A stretch of 42,327 nucleotides of DNA from Io17-Chloro-G2 sp034420695 (GTDB lineage: Bacteria > Chloroflexota > Dehalococcoidia > Lucifugimonadales > UBA3495), in the NCBI GenBank assembly GCA_034420695.1, contig DAOULB010000059.1, positions 1-42,327 of the forward strand, read 5' to 3'. Positions 1-8,709 of the stretch are shown piece after piece. Every line of letters begins with the position of its first letter. Within the stretch, counting starts at the first letter, position 1. A program made the translations under genes and the position numbers. Below the pieces are notes generated by a model. It was not told the origin of the DNA, searched no databases, and saw only the letters and a program-made list of their open reading frames with translations.

Positions 1-1
1 C

Positions 2-1180
2 AGGAGCACCTTCAGCAGCGGCGGCGGAAACCACCTTACCATCAACCTGGAGCCGGACCTGCCTCTGGTGCTGGCGGACCGGCGGCGCACCGTTCAGGTC
101 TTGAGCAACCTGGTGTCCAACGCCTCCCGCCACTCCCCCCCGTCCTCGGGGATCCGGGTGAGCGCGGTGCGGGAGGGCGTGTTCGTAGCGGTGTCGGTGT
201 CCGACGAGGGGCGAGGCATCCCGGCCGAGCGCCTGCCGCACCTGTTCCGCAAATTCTCCGGGGGCCAGTCCGGGGAGCGGGGCGGAGACACCGGCCTGGG
301 CCTGGCCATCTGCAAGGGAATAGTGGAAGCCCACGGCGGGCGTATCCGGGCCGAGAGCGACGGGCCGGGTCTGGGCGCGCGGTTTACCTTTACCTTGCCA
401 ATGGCAGCTGGTGCAGGAAGGGGAAACAGTGCCGGAAATCAACCGGTTTCGAAGGGAGTATTCCAGGGTGCGAAGGCGGACTCCGGAGAACGGGCGCCCG
501 TCCTGGCGGTGGACGACGACCCCCAAGCCCTCCGATACATCCGGGACGTCCTCATCCAATCCGGATACACGCCCATAGTGACGGGGGACCCGGAGGAGGC
601 GGTCCGCCTCATGGAGAAGGAACGGCCTCAGCTGGCGCTCCTGGACCTGATGTTACCCGGGACCGACGGCATCAAGCTGATGGAGAACATCGTGGCGATA
701 GCCAATGTGCCGGTCATCTTCTTGTCCGCTTACGGGCGGGATGAGACTATCGCGCGGGCCTTCGAGATGGGAGCCGTCGATTACGTGGTCAAGCCCTTCT
801 CACCCACGGAGCTTACGGCAAGGATCGGGTCGGCGTTGCGCCGGAGGGAAGCATCAGAGCCGTCGGGGCCCTATGTGCTGGGGGACCTGACCATCGACTA
901 CACTGCGCGCCGGGTGACCATTGCCGGCCGCCCGGTACAGCTGACCGCCATGGAATACCGGATGCTGGAGGAGTTGTCGGCCAACGCCGGGCGGGTGTTG
1001 ACCCACGAGCATTTGTTGGAGACCGTCTGGAGAGACCGGAGCGCCGGCGGCATAAGCCCCATGCGCACGATCATGGGCAAGCTCCGCGGCAAGCTGGGCG
1101 AAGACGCCCGCAACCCCGTCTACGTCTTCACCGAGTCCCGGGTGGGGTATTGGATGCCGGAGGGCGAAAGTCCGGCATGA
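2..1180 (+). CDS. Hybrid sensor kinase-response regulator (HATPase-REC-winged helix), 5'-truncated by window edge
   Basis: The frame is open to the left edge, so the sensor and dimerisation domains lie outside the window. Visible first is a histidine-kinase ATPase domain: N-box LSNLVSNASRHSP, G1-type DEGRGIP, and G2-type GLGLAICKGIVEAHGG. A linker of about 30 residues leads to a receiver domain. Counting from the Met at 68, this has acidic pocket DDD (149-151), phospho-acceptor D193 in LLDLMLP, S220, and K242 in VKPF. A C-terminal OmpR/PhoB-type winged helix follows (about 270-365). Kinase and DNA-binding output therefore sit on one polypeptide, where the classical arrangement uses two proteins. 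The next genes downstream are a FIST protein and a binding-protein homologue, which suggests a shared signalling role (inference). The input signal cannot be read from this window. Confidence 0.9.
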   Translation, partial: RSTFSSGGGNHLTINLEPDLPLVLADRRRTVQVLSNLVSNASRHSPPSSGIRVSAVREGVFVAVSVSDEGRGIPAERLPHLFRKFSGGQSGERGGDTGLGLAICKGIVEAHGGRIRAESDGPGLGARFTFTLPMAAGAGRGNSAGNQPVSKGVFQGAKADSGERAPVLAVDDDPQALRYIRDVLIQSGYTPIVTGDPEEAVRLMEKERPQLALLDLMLPGTDGIKLMENIVAIANVPVIFLSAYGRDETIARAFEMGAVDYVVKPFSPTELTARIGSALRRREASEPSGPYVLGDLTIDYTARRVTIAGRPVQLTAMEYRMLEELSANAGRVLTHEHLLETVWRDRSAGGISPMRTIMGKLRGKLGEDARNPVYVFTESRVGYWMPEGESPA

Positions 1181-1635
1181 AATGCAGGCGCTGGCCAGCG
1201 CCCGCCCTGTTCGTCTGTTCTGTTCTTCAAGGGGATTATTGACGGGATGAAAAACACTTCCCATCGCAGACACCGAAGGGACGAAGCCGGACTTGGAGTG
1301 TCCGGGGTTGACGTTGGAGGCTGCCCCGGTGGGTGACGGGTCTCCGGAGACCCTGGTGATGGTGTTTAGCGGCACTCCTTTCCTTGGGACAAGGGCGGCG
1401 AACCTGGCCATCGTAAAGTTCTCAGCGAGCAAGTTTGCTATCCCGACTCCCTTGTCGGCTCCCCCTTGGCTGGCTACCAGGGCAAGAACTCCGGCTCTAC
1501 CAACAAGTCCGGGGCGTCCACACACGGGAAAGCGCATCCTTCCATAAGCCCGGTGCGAGTGGTTCTACTGGTGGCGACCCCTCGGGTCTGAACTCTTATG
1601 GGAGGGCCGGCCGGTTCGCAATGGCTGGGCATGGT
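1181..1635. other. Intergenic stretch of about 450 nt with no supported gene
   Basis: No convincing gene was found. Both strands stay open for 80 or more codons here because of high GC, but no frame has a ribosome binding site plus a recognisable domain. A perfect 16-bp palindrome, GGGTCTCCGGAGACCC, lies at 1338-1353. The region may hold decayed coding or repeat sequence; I could not identify it. Confidence 0.5.
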
Positions 1636-1644
1636 TGGTATACT
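1616..1644 (+). promoter_or_regulatory. Predicted promoter of the FIST gene
   Basis: A TTCGCA -35-like hexamer (1616-1621), a 17-nt spacer and TATACT (1639-1644) preceded by TGG (1636-1638) form an extended -10 promoter. The ATG at 1680 lies about 30 nt past the expected start point. The assignment rests on consensus matching only. Confidence 0.5.
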
Positions 1645-1679
1645 TGGCGCAAAGCTATATTCCCGGAAGGGGGAGCGGC

Positions 1680-2864
1680 ATGAAGTGGGCATCCGCAATC
1701 ACCGAGCAGACTTCGCTGGAGGGCGCCATTGAAGAGTGCGCCTCCCAGATACAGTCCCAGTTGGGAAATGAGGCGCCTGATTTGGCCGTGACATTTGTGT
1801 CACCCCACTACGAACCGGATTACGGCAGGGTGATCGAATTGGTGCGGCAGGGCCTGGGACCCGCCACCCTTCTGGGCTGCTCCGGCGGCGGCATAATCGG
1901 CAACGGGTTGGAAGTGGAGCAGCGCCCGGCCTTGTCCATAACCGCGGCCAGGTTGCCGGGGGTGGAAATCGAAGGGTTCCACTTGGAAGCCGGCAGCCTC
2001 CCCGACCTGGATGCCGCTCCCGACGCCTGGCATGATCTGGTGCATGTCACCCCGGACCAGGACCCCCAATTCGTTATGCTGGCCGACCCCTTTTCCTTTC
2101 CCGTGCCCAACCTTCTAATGGGGTTGGACTACGCCTTCCAAGGGGCGGCCAAAATCGGCGGGTTGGCCAGCGGCGCCCAGCAGCAGGGCGGCAATGCCCT
2201 TTTCCTGGGGGACCAAATGCACCGCTCCGGCGCGGTCGGCGTGGCCCTCCGGGGCAACATCATGGTCGATACCGTGGTTGCTCAGGGCTGCCGTCCCGTG
2301 GGCCAGCCCATGCGGGTGACCAAATGCGCCCGCAACGTACTGGCCGAGCTTGACGGAGAGCCGCCGATGGGTGTTCTGAGGGACCTGTTCCAGAAGTCCG
2401 ACGACCGGGACCGCCAGCTCATGAGGACTTCGCTGTTCCTCGGCGTCGTGATGGATGAGTTCATCGACGACCCCAAGCAAGGGGATTTCCTGATTCGCAA
2501 CGTGGCCGGCATGGACGAACGCTCCGGGGTACTGGCCATTGGTGAAATGCTGAAGGAAGGCCAACTGGTGCAGTTCCACCTGCGGGATGCCCAGACCTCG
2601 GCAGAAGACTTGGTCGAAGCCTTGGACCGGTACAACGTCGACAACCGGGAAAACTCCGCCCAAGGCGCGCTGCTGTTTTCCTGCCTGGGCCGGGGCCAGT
2701 ACCTGTACGGGCGCCCCAACCACGACACCGATATCTTCCAGGAAAAGCTGGGTTCGGTCCCATTGGGCGGCTTCTTCTGCAACGGGGAAATCGGGCCGGT
2801 GAGCGGCACAACCTTTCTCCACGGATACACCAGTTCCTTCGGGATCTTCCGCGCCAAGGACTGA
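1680..2864 (+). CDS. FIST-domain small-ligand sensor protein
   Basis: The protein has 394 aa with the FIST N-domain followed by the FIST_C domain. Recognisable elements are the N-terminal LLGCSGGGIIGNG loop, a central QQQGGNALFLGDQ segment, and the C-terminal SCLGRGQYLYG and GGFFCNGEIGPV motifs. FIST proteins are predicted to bind small ligands such as amino acids and are often encoded beside or fused to kinases and chemotaxis receptors. There is no signal peptide or membrane segment, so it should be cytosolic. ATG 1680 is chosen over an upstream in-frame GTG (1635) because a purine-rich GGAAGGGGGAG site lies just before it and a promoter sits at 1616-1644. It lies between a hybrid kinase gene and a binding-protein gene on the same strand. 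Confidence 0.88.
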   Translation: MKWASAITEQTSLEGAIEECASQIQSQLGNEAPDLAVTFVSPHYEPDYGRVIELVRQGLGPATLLGCSGGGIIGNGLEVEQRPALSITAARLPGVEIEGFHLEAGSLPDLDAAPDAWHDLVHVTPDQDPQFVMLADPFSFPVPNLLMGLDYAFQGAAKIGGLASGAQQQGGNALFLGDQMHRSGAVGVALRGNIMVDTVVAQGCRPVGQPMRVTKCARNVLAELDGEPPMGVLRDLFQKSDDRDRQLMRTSLFLGVVMDEFIDDPKQGDFLIRNVAGMDERSGVLAIGEMLKEGQLVQFHLRDAQTSAEDLVEALDRYNVDNRENSAQGALLFSCLGRGQYLYGRPNHDTDIFQEKLGSVPLGGFFCNGEIGPVSGTTFLHGYTSSFGIFRAKD

Positions 2865-2910
2865 TCCGCCCCCGGAGATAGACCTGCACCGGCAAGACAG
2901 CGGGCCCTAA

Positions 2911-4083
2911 TTGTCACCTGAGCCTGGAATCAAGGTCGGAATTCCCGTTTCACTTTCCGGCCAGTTCGAGACCCAAGGCAAGCAAGCCTTGGCCGGGCTG
3001 CAGGCTTGGGCCGCCGATGTCAATTCCCTGGGGGGCATCCGGCTGGGCTGCGGTCCGTCCTCTCCGCCCTGGCCGGTTGAGATCGAATTCCTGGATGACG
3101 GCAGCAGTATTAACGGCGTGCGACGGTCCACGGAACGACTCATAGTGGTCAACCAAGTCCATCTGCTGTTCGGCCCCTACTCCAGCGTCCTCACCACTGC
3201 CGCCGCGGCCGTGGCCGAAGAACACGGCCGGCTGCTGTGGAACCAGGGCGGGGCCTCGGGGGAGGTTTACCGGCGGGGTTACCGCGGCATCGTAGGAATC
3301 CTGACCCCGGCGGACAAGTACCTGACCGGGCTCCTTCCCATGGTGCGGGAGGCCGGCCGCGAGGCTACGACCGTCGGCATCCTGCGCTCGTCCAAGGGGG
3401 CTTTCTCCAAGGAGGTCACATCGGTGGTGCAAGCCCTCCCCCGAAGCGATTTGGCTGAGGGAGCGGCCCAGCAGTTGGGGTTCCGGTTGCAATTCCTGTG
3501 GGAGTTCGACCCTGGCGGCCCGGACTACGATGCCTTGGCCTCTGCCGCGGCGGCCGAAGCGCCGGACGTTCTGGTGGCGGCCGGCCGGATTGGCAACGAC
3601 CTGGCCTTGGCCAAGCGTTTGGCCGAACATCGGCGCGCATTTAAGACCGTGGCGGTTGTTGCGGCGCCCATTGACCAGTTCCGCCGGGACCTGGGGGAGA
3701 AGGCAGACGGGTTTGTCGGTCCCAGCCAGTGGGAGCCGCAGGCCAAGTACCTCAACGACTTTGGGCCCGGCGCCGAAGCGGTTCTGGAGTCGCTGACCCG
3801 CCGCAGCGGGTTGCCCGTGGACTATCCCATGGTACAGGCCTACGCCGCCGGGTTGGTTGCCCAGCGCTGTATAGAAGCCGCTGGTTCTCTGGACGAAGCC
3901 GGTCTGCGGGAGACGGCGGCCGGACTGGACTTCTCGACCTTCTACGGCCGGTTCAAGATAGACCCGGAAACGGGCTGCCAAGTGGGCCGGGAGGTAGTTT
4001 TGGCCCAGTGGCAGGCAGGTTCAAAGGCCCTGGTATGGCCGCCGGAGCAGCGGGAGAATCCCCTGCTCTATCCTTGGCGATAG
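2911..4083 (+). CDS. Periplasmic-binding-fold (Peripla_BP_6 / AmiC-like) protein without signal peptide
   Basis: The protein has 390 aa and resembles branched-chain amino acid/amide binding proteins: IKVGIPVSLSG at the start, GGIRLG, a DDGSS segment, LLFGPYSS, and a type-I two-lobe layout to the C-terminus. Exporters of this family begin with a signal or lipobox. Here a TAA (2908-2910) lies immediately before the TTG start, in frame, so the mature-domain sequence begins at residue 6 or so and no leader is possible without a frameshift. This favours a cytosolic sensory role like AmiC, and no permease genes are nearby. It lies 46 nt after the FIST gene, with a weak ribosome binding site that suggests coupled translation. 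The alternative is an exported protein whose 5' end was damaged. Confidence 0.8.
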   Translation: MSPEPGIKVGIPVSLSGQFETQGKQALAGLQAWAADVNSLGGIRLGCGPSSPPWPVEIEFLDDGSSINGVRRSTERLIVVNQVHLLFGPYSSVLTTAAAAVAEEHGRLLWNQGGASGEVYRRGYRGIVGILTPADKYLTGLLPMVREAGREATTVGILRSSKGAFSKEVTSVVQALPRSDLAEGAAQQLGFRLQFLWEFDPGGPDYDALASAAAAEAPDVLVAAGRIGNDLALAKRLAEHRRAFKTVAVVAAPIDQFRRDLGEKADGFVGPSQWEPQAKYLNDFGPGAEAVLESLTRRSGLPVDYPMVQAYAAGLVAQRCIEAAGSLDEAGLRETAAGLDFSTFYGRFKIDPETGCQVGREVVLAQWQAGSKALVWPPEQRENPLLYPWR

Positions 4084-4147
4084 CAAAGTTTGTGCCGTCG
4101 GGCATCTCGAGGTCCAAGATTGACAGACTCTGTTTGAGGATGTGGCT

Positions 4148-4984
<837 letters not shown>

Positions 4985-4985
4985 A

Positions 4986-5741
4986 CTAGGCTTCCAGCTT
5001 CACCGGGTTGCTCAGGACTCCTATCCCCTCGATCTCAATCTCGCAAACGTCGCCGTCCTTCATTTCTCCGGGGGTGCCCGGTGTGCCGGTGTAGATCATG
5101 TCCCCCGGCTCCAGGGTGACGAAGCGGGACGTGAAGGAAACCAAGGTCGGGATGTTGAAAATCAGGTACGAGGTGCTTTCTCCCTGTACCTCGGTGCCGT
5201 TGATTCGGCAGCACAGGCGGACGTTGTGGGGGTCGAGGTCGGTCTCGATGAAGGGGCCGGCGGGAGAGAAGGTGTCCGCCGACTTGGCCCGCCACCAGTT
5301 GCGGTCTTCCTGCTGCCAGTCGCGGGCGCTGACGTCGTTGCCGCAGGTGTAGCCCAGTACGTGCTGCAGGGCTTCTTCCTCCGACACGTTCCGGCACTGG
5401 TCCTTGATGACAACCACCAACTCGGCTTCGGCGTCCAGCTTGGCCGTGTCCTTGGGGCGGATGATGGTGTCCCCGGGGCCAATCAGCGAGGTAGGGGTCT
5501 TGTAGAACACCATCGGAATCGGCGGGGGAGTCTGGTCGTGCAGGTGGCTGGAATAGTTCAGGCCGATGGCCAGTATCTTGCCCGGCTGGCACGGAGCCAG
5601 CAGCTTGACCTCGTCCAGGGTGTGGGTGTGGTCGGTTACCTCGTAGGGCTCGAAGGGCGTGGTGGTCAGCTGCTTGACCCTGCCGTCCTCCACCACTCCG
5701 TAAGCCTCTTCGCCGTGGGCAAAATACCTTGCGAACTTCAT
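4986..5741 (-). CDS. Fumarylacetoacetate hydrolase (FAH) family protein
   Basis: The 251-aa protein has the FAH-family fold, which hydrolyses, decarboxylates or isomerises beta-diketo or 2-hydroxy-2,4-dienoate acids using a divalent metal. Expected metal ligands are visible as E105, E107 (LDAEAELVVVI) and D136 (GNDVSARDWQ), with H66 in the NYSSH segment and K153. TGTPG near the C-terminus is also typical. Length matches the short hydroxyhepta-dienedioate isomerase/acylpyruvase type rather than the long tyrosine-pathway enzyme. The start is supported by GGAGG seven bases upstream of the ATG. Specific substrate is unknown. Confidence 0.88.
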   Translation of the reverse strand: MKFARYFAHGEEAYGVVEDGRVKQLTTTPFEPYEVTDHTHTLDEVKLLAPCQPGKILAIGLNYSSHLHDQTPPPIPMVFYKTPTSLIGPGDTIIRPKDTAKLDAEAELVVVIKDQCRNVSEEEALQHVLGYTCGNDVSARDWQQEDRNWWRAKSADTFSPAGPFIETDLDPHNVRLCCRINGTEVQGESTSYLIFNIPTLVSFTSRFVTLEPGDMIYTGTPGTPGEMKDGDVCEIEIEGIGVLSNPVKLEA

Positions 5742-5799
5742 TCTTTTCCTCCGTAACGGACTATTTCTTGAAAAACAACGGCCGCAGACCCTCGGCCGC

Positions 5800-6831
5800 C
5801 TAGCTCTCTATTACCAGTTTGCCGAAGAAATCCCGGTCGGCCATCATCTGGTGGGCCTTGCCCACTTCCTCCAAGGGAAAGATTTGGCCCACCACTCCCC
5901 GCAGTGAGCCGTGCTGCACCACCTTCATCATGTCCACGAAGGTGCGCTGGCTGCGTCCGCCGCTGCCCATCAGGTGAAGCGGCCGCCCGTGGAGGATGGA
6001 CAGGTCCATGTTGGTGCGGGAACCCGAGGTGACCCCGGTGATAACCAGCCTGCCGCCCTGCTTCAGCGACAGCATGCTCTCTTCCCACACGTCGGCCCCC
6101 ACGCAGTCCAACACCAAGTCCACGCCCTTGCCGTCAGTGAGTTCCCTGACCCTCTGGCTGAAGCTGCCAACCTCACGGTAGTTGATTACCTCGTCGGCGC
6201 CGATTTCCTTGGCCTTCTTCAGCTTCCAATCGCTGCCGGCGGTGGTGATGACCCGGGCGCCGAACATCTTGGCGATCTTGATGCCCATGCTGCCGACGCC
6301 GCTGCCCGCGGCTTGGATGAGCACGTCGTCCCACGGCCTTATCTGGCCCTGGGTCACCAGGCAGTGCCAAGCGGTGTGGCCCACGATGGGAATGGCCGCG
6401 GCCTCCGTGAAGCTCATCCAGTCTGGAAACTTGTGGGCGTTCCCGGCGGGGGCGGTCACGTACTCGGCGTGGCCCCCGTCGAGGTCCACACCGATTCTCA
6501 ACTGGGTGGGGCAGTACTGGTCCAAGCCGAGGCGGCAGTTCTCGCAGTGGCCGCACTTCACCCGGTTGTCCAGCAGCACCCGGTCGCCCTCCTGTAGGCC
6601 GGTCTCGGCCTCCGGGCTGACCGATACCACCTCGCCCGCAACGTCGCAACCCAGGATCCGGGGCAGCGGCCCCCGGTAGCTGCTGCCGGCCCGGAGGTTC
6701 AGGTCCAAGTGGTTCAGGGCGCTGGCCCGCACCCGCAGCATGACCTCTCCGGGGGCAATCTCAGGCTCGGGCCGGTCGCCGTGAATCAATGCTTCCGGTC
6801 CGCCGAACTCGTTGATGTAGACCGCTTTCAT
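5800..6831 (-). CDS. MDR-superfamily alcohol dehydrogenase / quinone-oxidoreductase-like
   Basis: The protein has 343 aa. It carries a structural-zinc loop with C93, C96, C99 and C107, and a Rossmann motif AAGSGVGSMG. The usual catalytic-zinc Cys-His pair is altered: ALNHLDL (N40-H41) replaces the Cys, and GCDVAG replaces GHE. This pattern occurs in Zn_ADH_like reductases that may not bind catalytic zinc. An NAD(P)-dependent oxidoreductase is certain enough; the substrate is not. An upstream in-frame Met (6885) is rejected because MKAVYINEFGG is the canonical start and has GGGAG about seven bases before it. It lies 58 nt downstream of no other gene in its direction and is followed by the FAH gene, probably as one operon. 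Confidence 0.88.
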   Translation of the reverse strand: MKAVYINEFGGPEALIHGDRPEPEIAPGEVMLRVRASALNHLDLNLRAGSSYRGPLPRILGCDVAGEVVSVSPEAETGLQEGDRVLLDNRVKCGHCENCRLGLDQYCPTQLRIGVDLDGGHAEYVTAPAGNAHKFPDWMSFTEAAAIPIVGHTAWHCLVTQGQIRPWDDVLIQAAGSGVGSMGIKIAKMFGARVITTAGSDWKLKKAKEIGADEVINYREVGSFSQRVRELTDGKGVDLVLDCVGADVWEESMLSLKQGGRLVITGVTSGSRTNMDLSILHGRPLHLMGSGGRSQRTFVDMMKVVQHGSLRGVVGQIFPLEEVGKAHQMMADRDFFGKLVIES

Positions 6832-7050
6832 TTTTGTCTCCCGGGCAACGGGGCTGCCCCGTTGCTGTCTCGAAATCTCCCGCACGTAGATCCCGTGCGC
6901 AAGGATGCTTCACGCGCCCAACCGGGCTCCGGGGCCGGGTTCACCGAATATTACCCCGCAGCAGGCACGCCGTCAAAGCTCCGAATAGCCGTCGTTGACT
7001 GGGTTATTACCCTCAACTACACTTCCAGCCAGATTGCCTCCGAGCGCCCA
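6832..7050. other. Divergent intergenic region
   Basis: This gap of about 220 nt separates the minus-strand alcohol dehydrogenase from the plus-strand endonuclease III-like gene and should hold both promoters. I could not find a -10/-35 pair good enough to name. Confidence 0.4.
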
Positions 7051-7866
7051 ATGAAAAGGACAGTGGAGAACGGGAAGCTGGCGGACGGGTATGACGCCGA
7101 GGGACTTCTTGAGGCCGTCACTCGTCTGAGGGAATCCTATTCGGATTTCCGCTGGGAATCGGAGTTGTGGGCCGCCCAAGGACGGCGGCGCAGCCCCTAC
7201 CGGGCGCTGCTGCTCTTCGGCCTGAGCCCCCGCACCAGGGACTGGCTCTTGGTGGACATGTGCCGCCGTATCTTTCAGCAATTCCCGAGGGTGGAGTCGT
7301 TCCTGGAGGGGCAGTGCTGCGGCCGGCTTGAACGCATGGTGCGCTTGGGGCAACGGCCCTTCCTGGAATCAGCGGCTGCCGTAATAGAAGGCAATGACCG
7401 GCGTGTGCCCGATTACAGGGAGGGCCTGCTGCAAATCCGGGGTGTGGGCGGGAAGGTTGCCGAGTGTGTATTGGCGTACGGCTACGGGGGTGAGGGCCTC
7501 CCCCTGGACGCCAACGTGGTCCGGGTGTTTCAACGCTTGTGCGGCCCCGCGGGAGGGAGGAGAGGCCAGGAAATCGAGCGCCTGCGGGAGTGGTTGAAGA
7601 GTCTCTACGAGAGGAACCGTTCCTGGATGCAGGCGCGAAGTGTGGCCTTGATCGACCTCCACGAGCTGTTCCGGCTGCACGGCCAACTGGTCTGCAAGCG
7701 CACGCCCCTTTGCGAACGGTGCCCGTTGACGGGGTGCCCTTCCCGGCTCCGGGTTTGGGATGGGAGCAGGGGGCTCATCGGGGCGCCGGAAGACTTCTGG
7801 GAAGACTGGAGAGAACTTCTTCTGGAGCCGCTCCCGGCAGAAACGGCTCTGCAGTCACAAGTCTAG
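7051..7866 (+). CDS. Endonuclease III-like DNA glycosylase (HhH-GPD, Fe-S)
   Basis: The protein has 271 aa from ATG 7051. A helix-hairpin-helix segment LLQIRGVGGKVAECVL carries the lysine (K135) expected of a bifunctional glycosylase/AP lyase, and the GPD aspartate is D153 (PLDANVVRV). A C-terminal cysteine cluster C215-x5-C221-x2-C224-x4-C229 is the 4Fe-4S loop, one residue shorter in two gaps than the usual Cx6Cx2Cx5C of Nth. It would excise damaged bases. The start is uncertain: the frame is open far upstream and the ribosome binding site is weak. It precedes the second SDR by 26 nt. Confidence 0.85.
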   Translation: MKRTVENGKLADGYDAEGLLEAVTRLRESYSDFRWESELWAAQGRRRSPYRALLLFGLSPRTRDWLLVDMCRRIFQQFPRVESFLEGQCCGRLERMVRLGQRPFLESAAAVIEGNDRRVPDYREGLLQIRGVGGKVAECVLAYGYGGEGLPLDANVVRVFQRLCGPAGGRRGQEIERLREWLKSLYERNRSWMQARSVALIDLHELFRLHGQLVCKRTPLCERCPLTGCPSRLRVWDGSRGLIGAPEDFWEDWRELLLEPLPAETALQSQV

Positions 7867-7892
7867 AGAGAGGTTATTGAAAGGAGAAGAGC

Positions 7893-8687
7893 ATGAGCTT
7901 GCCCGAGTTTGACATCACTGGTCAGAAAGCCTTGGTGGTCGGAGGCGGCAGGGGAATCGGAAAGGGCATTGCCCTGGCCTTGGCGGAAGCCGGGGTGGAC
8001 CTGGCGGTCACCGGCCTGACCCCGACCTACGCCTCCAAGACCGCCGATGAGGTCCGGGCCTTGGGCCGCACCGCCATCCCGCTGGCCGGGGACGCCACCA
8101 AGGCTGCAGACATGGACGCCATAGCCGAAAAGACCCTCGCCGAGCTGGGACAGGTGGATATCCTGGTCAACTGCGTGGGGGACTCCATCAGGAAACCCTT
8201 GGTGCAGCTTCCCGGCACCGACACCCCGGGCATGACCGAGGAGGAGTGGCATCATGTGGTGGACGTCAACCTTACCGAGGCCTTCCAGGGTTGCCGGGCC
8301 CTGGGCTCCCACCTGCTGGAGCGGCGGCAGGGTTGCGTCATCAACATATCGGGCTGGGCTTCATTCCGGGGGCGGGCCCTGTCTTCAGCCTACGACTCGG
8401 CCAAGACCGGGTTGATGCGGTTTACCGAGTGCATCGCCCAGGAGTGGGCGCCCTACGGCGTGCGGGTAAACGCCATAGCCCCGGGTATTTTCCCCGACCC
8501 GGAGCACATGTCGGACGAGGCTTATCAAGCCCGCCAAGAGGGTGTTCGCGGCCAGGTGCCCCTGGGCCGAATCGGCTTGCTGAAGGAACCGGGATACTTG
8601 GCGGTCTTCCTGGCCTCCCCCGCTGCGTCCTACATTACCGGCCAGACCTGGGCTGTGGACGGCGGCGTCAGCATCAAGAGCAGCTGA
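7893..8687 (+). CDS. Short-chain dehydrogenase/reductase
   Basis: The 264-aa SDR has GGGRGIG (17-23), catalytic S153, Y167 and K171 (YDSAK), and a C-terminal GQTWAVDGG typical of 3-oxoacyl-ACP-reductase-like members. The usual NNAG is NCVG here (93-96), a conservative variant. An AAGGAG site at 7881-7886 lies six bases before the ATG. It is convergent with the molybdoenzyme gene. Substrate unknown. Confidence 0.9.
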   Translation: MSLPEFDITGQKALVVGGGRGIGKGIALALAEAGVDLAVTGLTPTYASKTADEVRALGRTAIPLAGDATKAADMDAIAEKTLAELGQVDILVNCVGDSIRKPLVQLPGTDTPGMTEEEWHHVVDVNLTEAFQGCRALGSHLLERRQGCVINISGWASFRGRALSSAYDSAKTGLMRFTECIAQEWAPYGVRVNAIAPGIFPDPEHMSDEAYQARQEGVRGQVPLGRIGLLKEPGYLAVFLASPAASYITGQTWAVDGGVSIKSS

Positions 8688-8706
8688 GGCCGGTTGGCCC
8701 CCGGCC
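8688..8706. terminator. Hairpin between convergent genes
   Basis: GGCCGG (8688-8693) and CCGGCC (8701-8706) form a six-pair GC stem with a seven-base loop between the stops of the SDR and the molybdoenzyme. There is no T-run, so termination would be weak or Rho-assisted in either direction. Confidence 0.4.
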
Positions 8707-8709
8707 CCA

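Noticed and set aside
854..1537. Long minus-strand open frame covering the end of the kinase gene and the following gap
   Set aside because: About half lies antisense to the clear winged-helix coding sequence, it has no ribosome binding site, and the residues match no family that I know.
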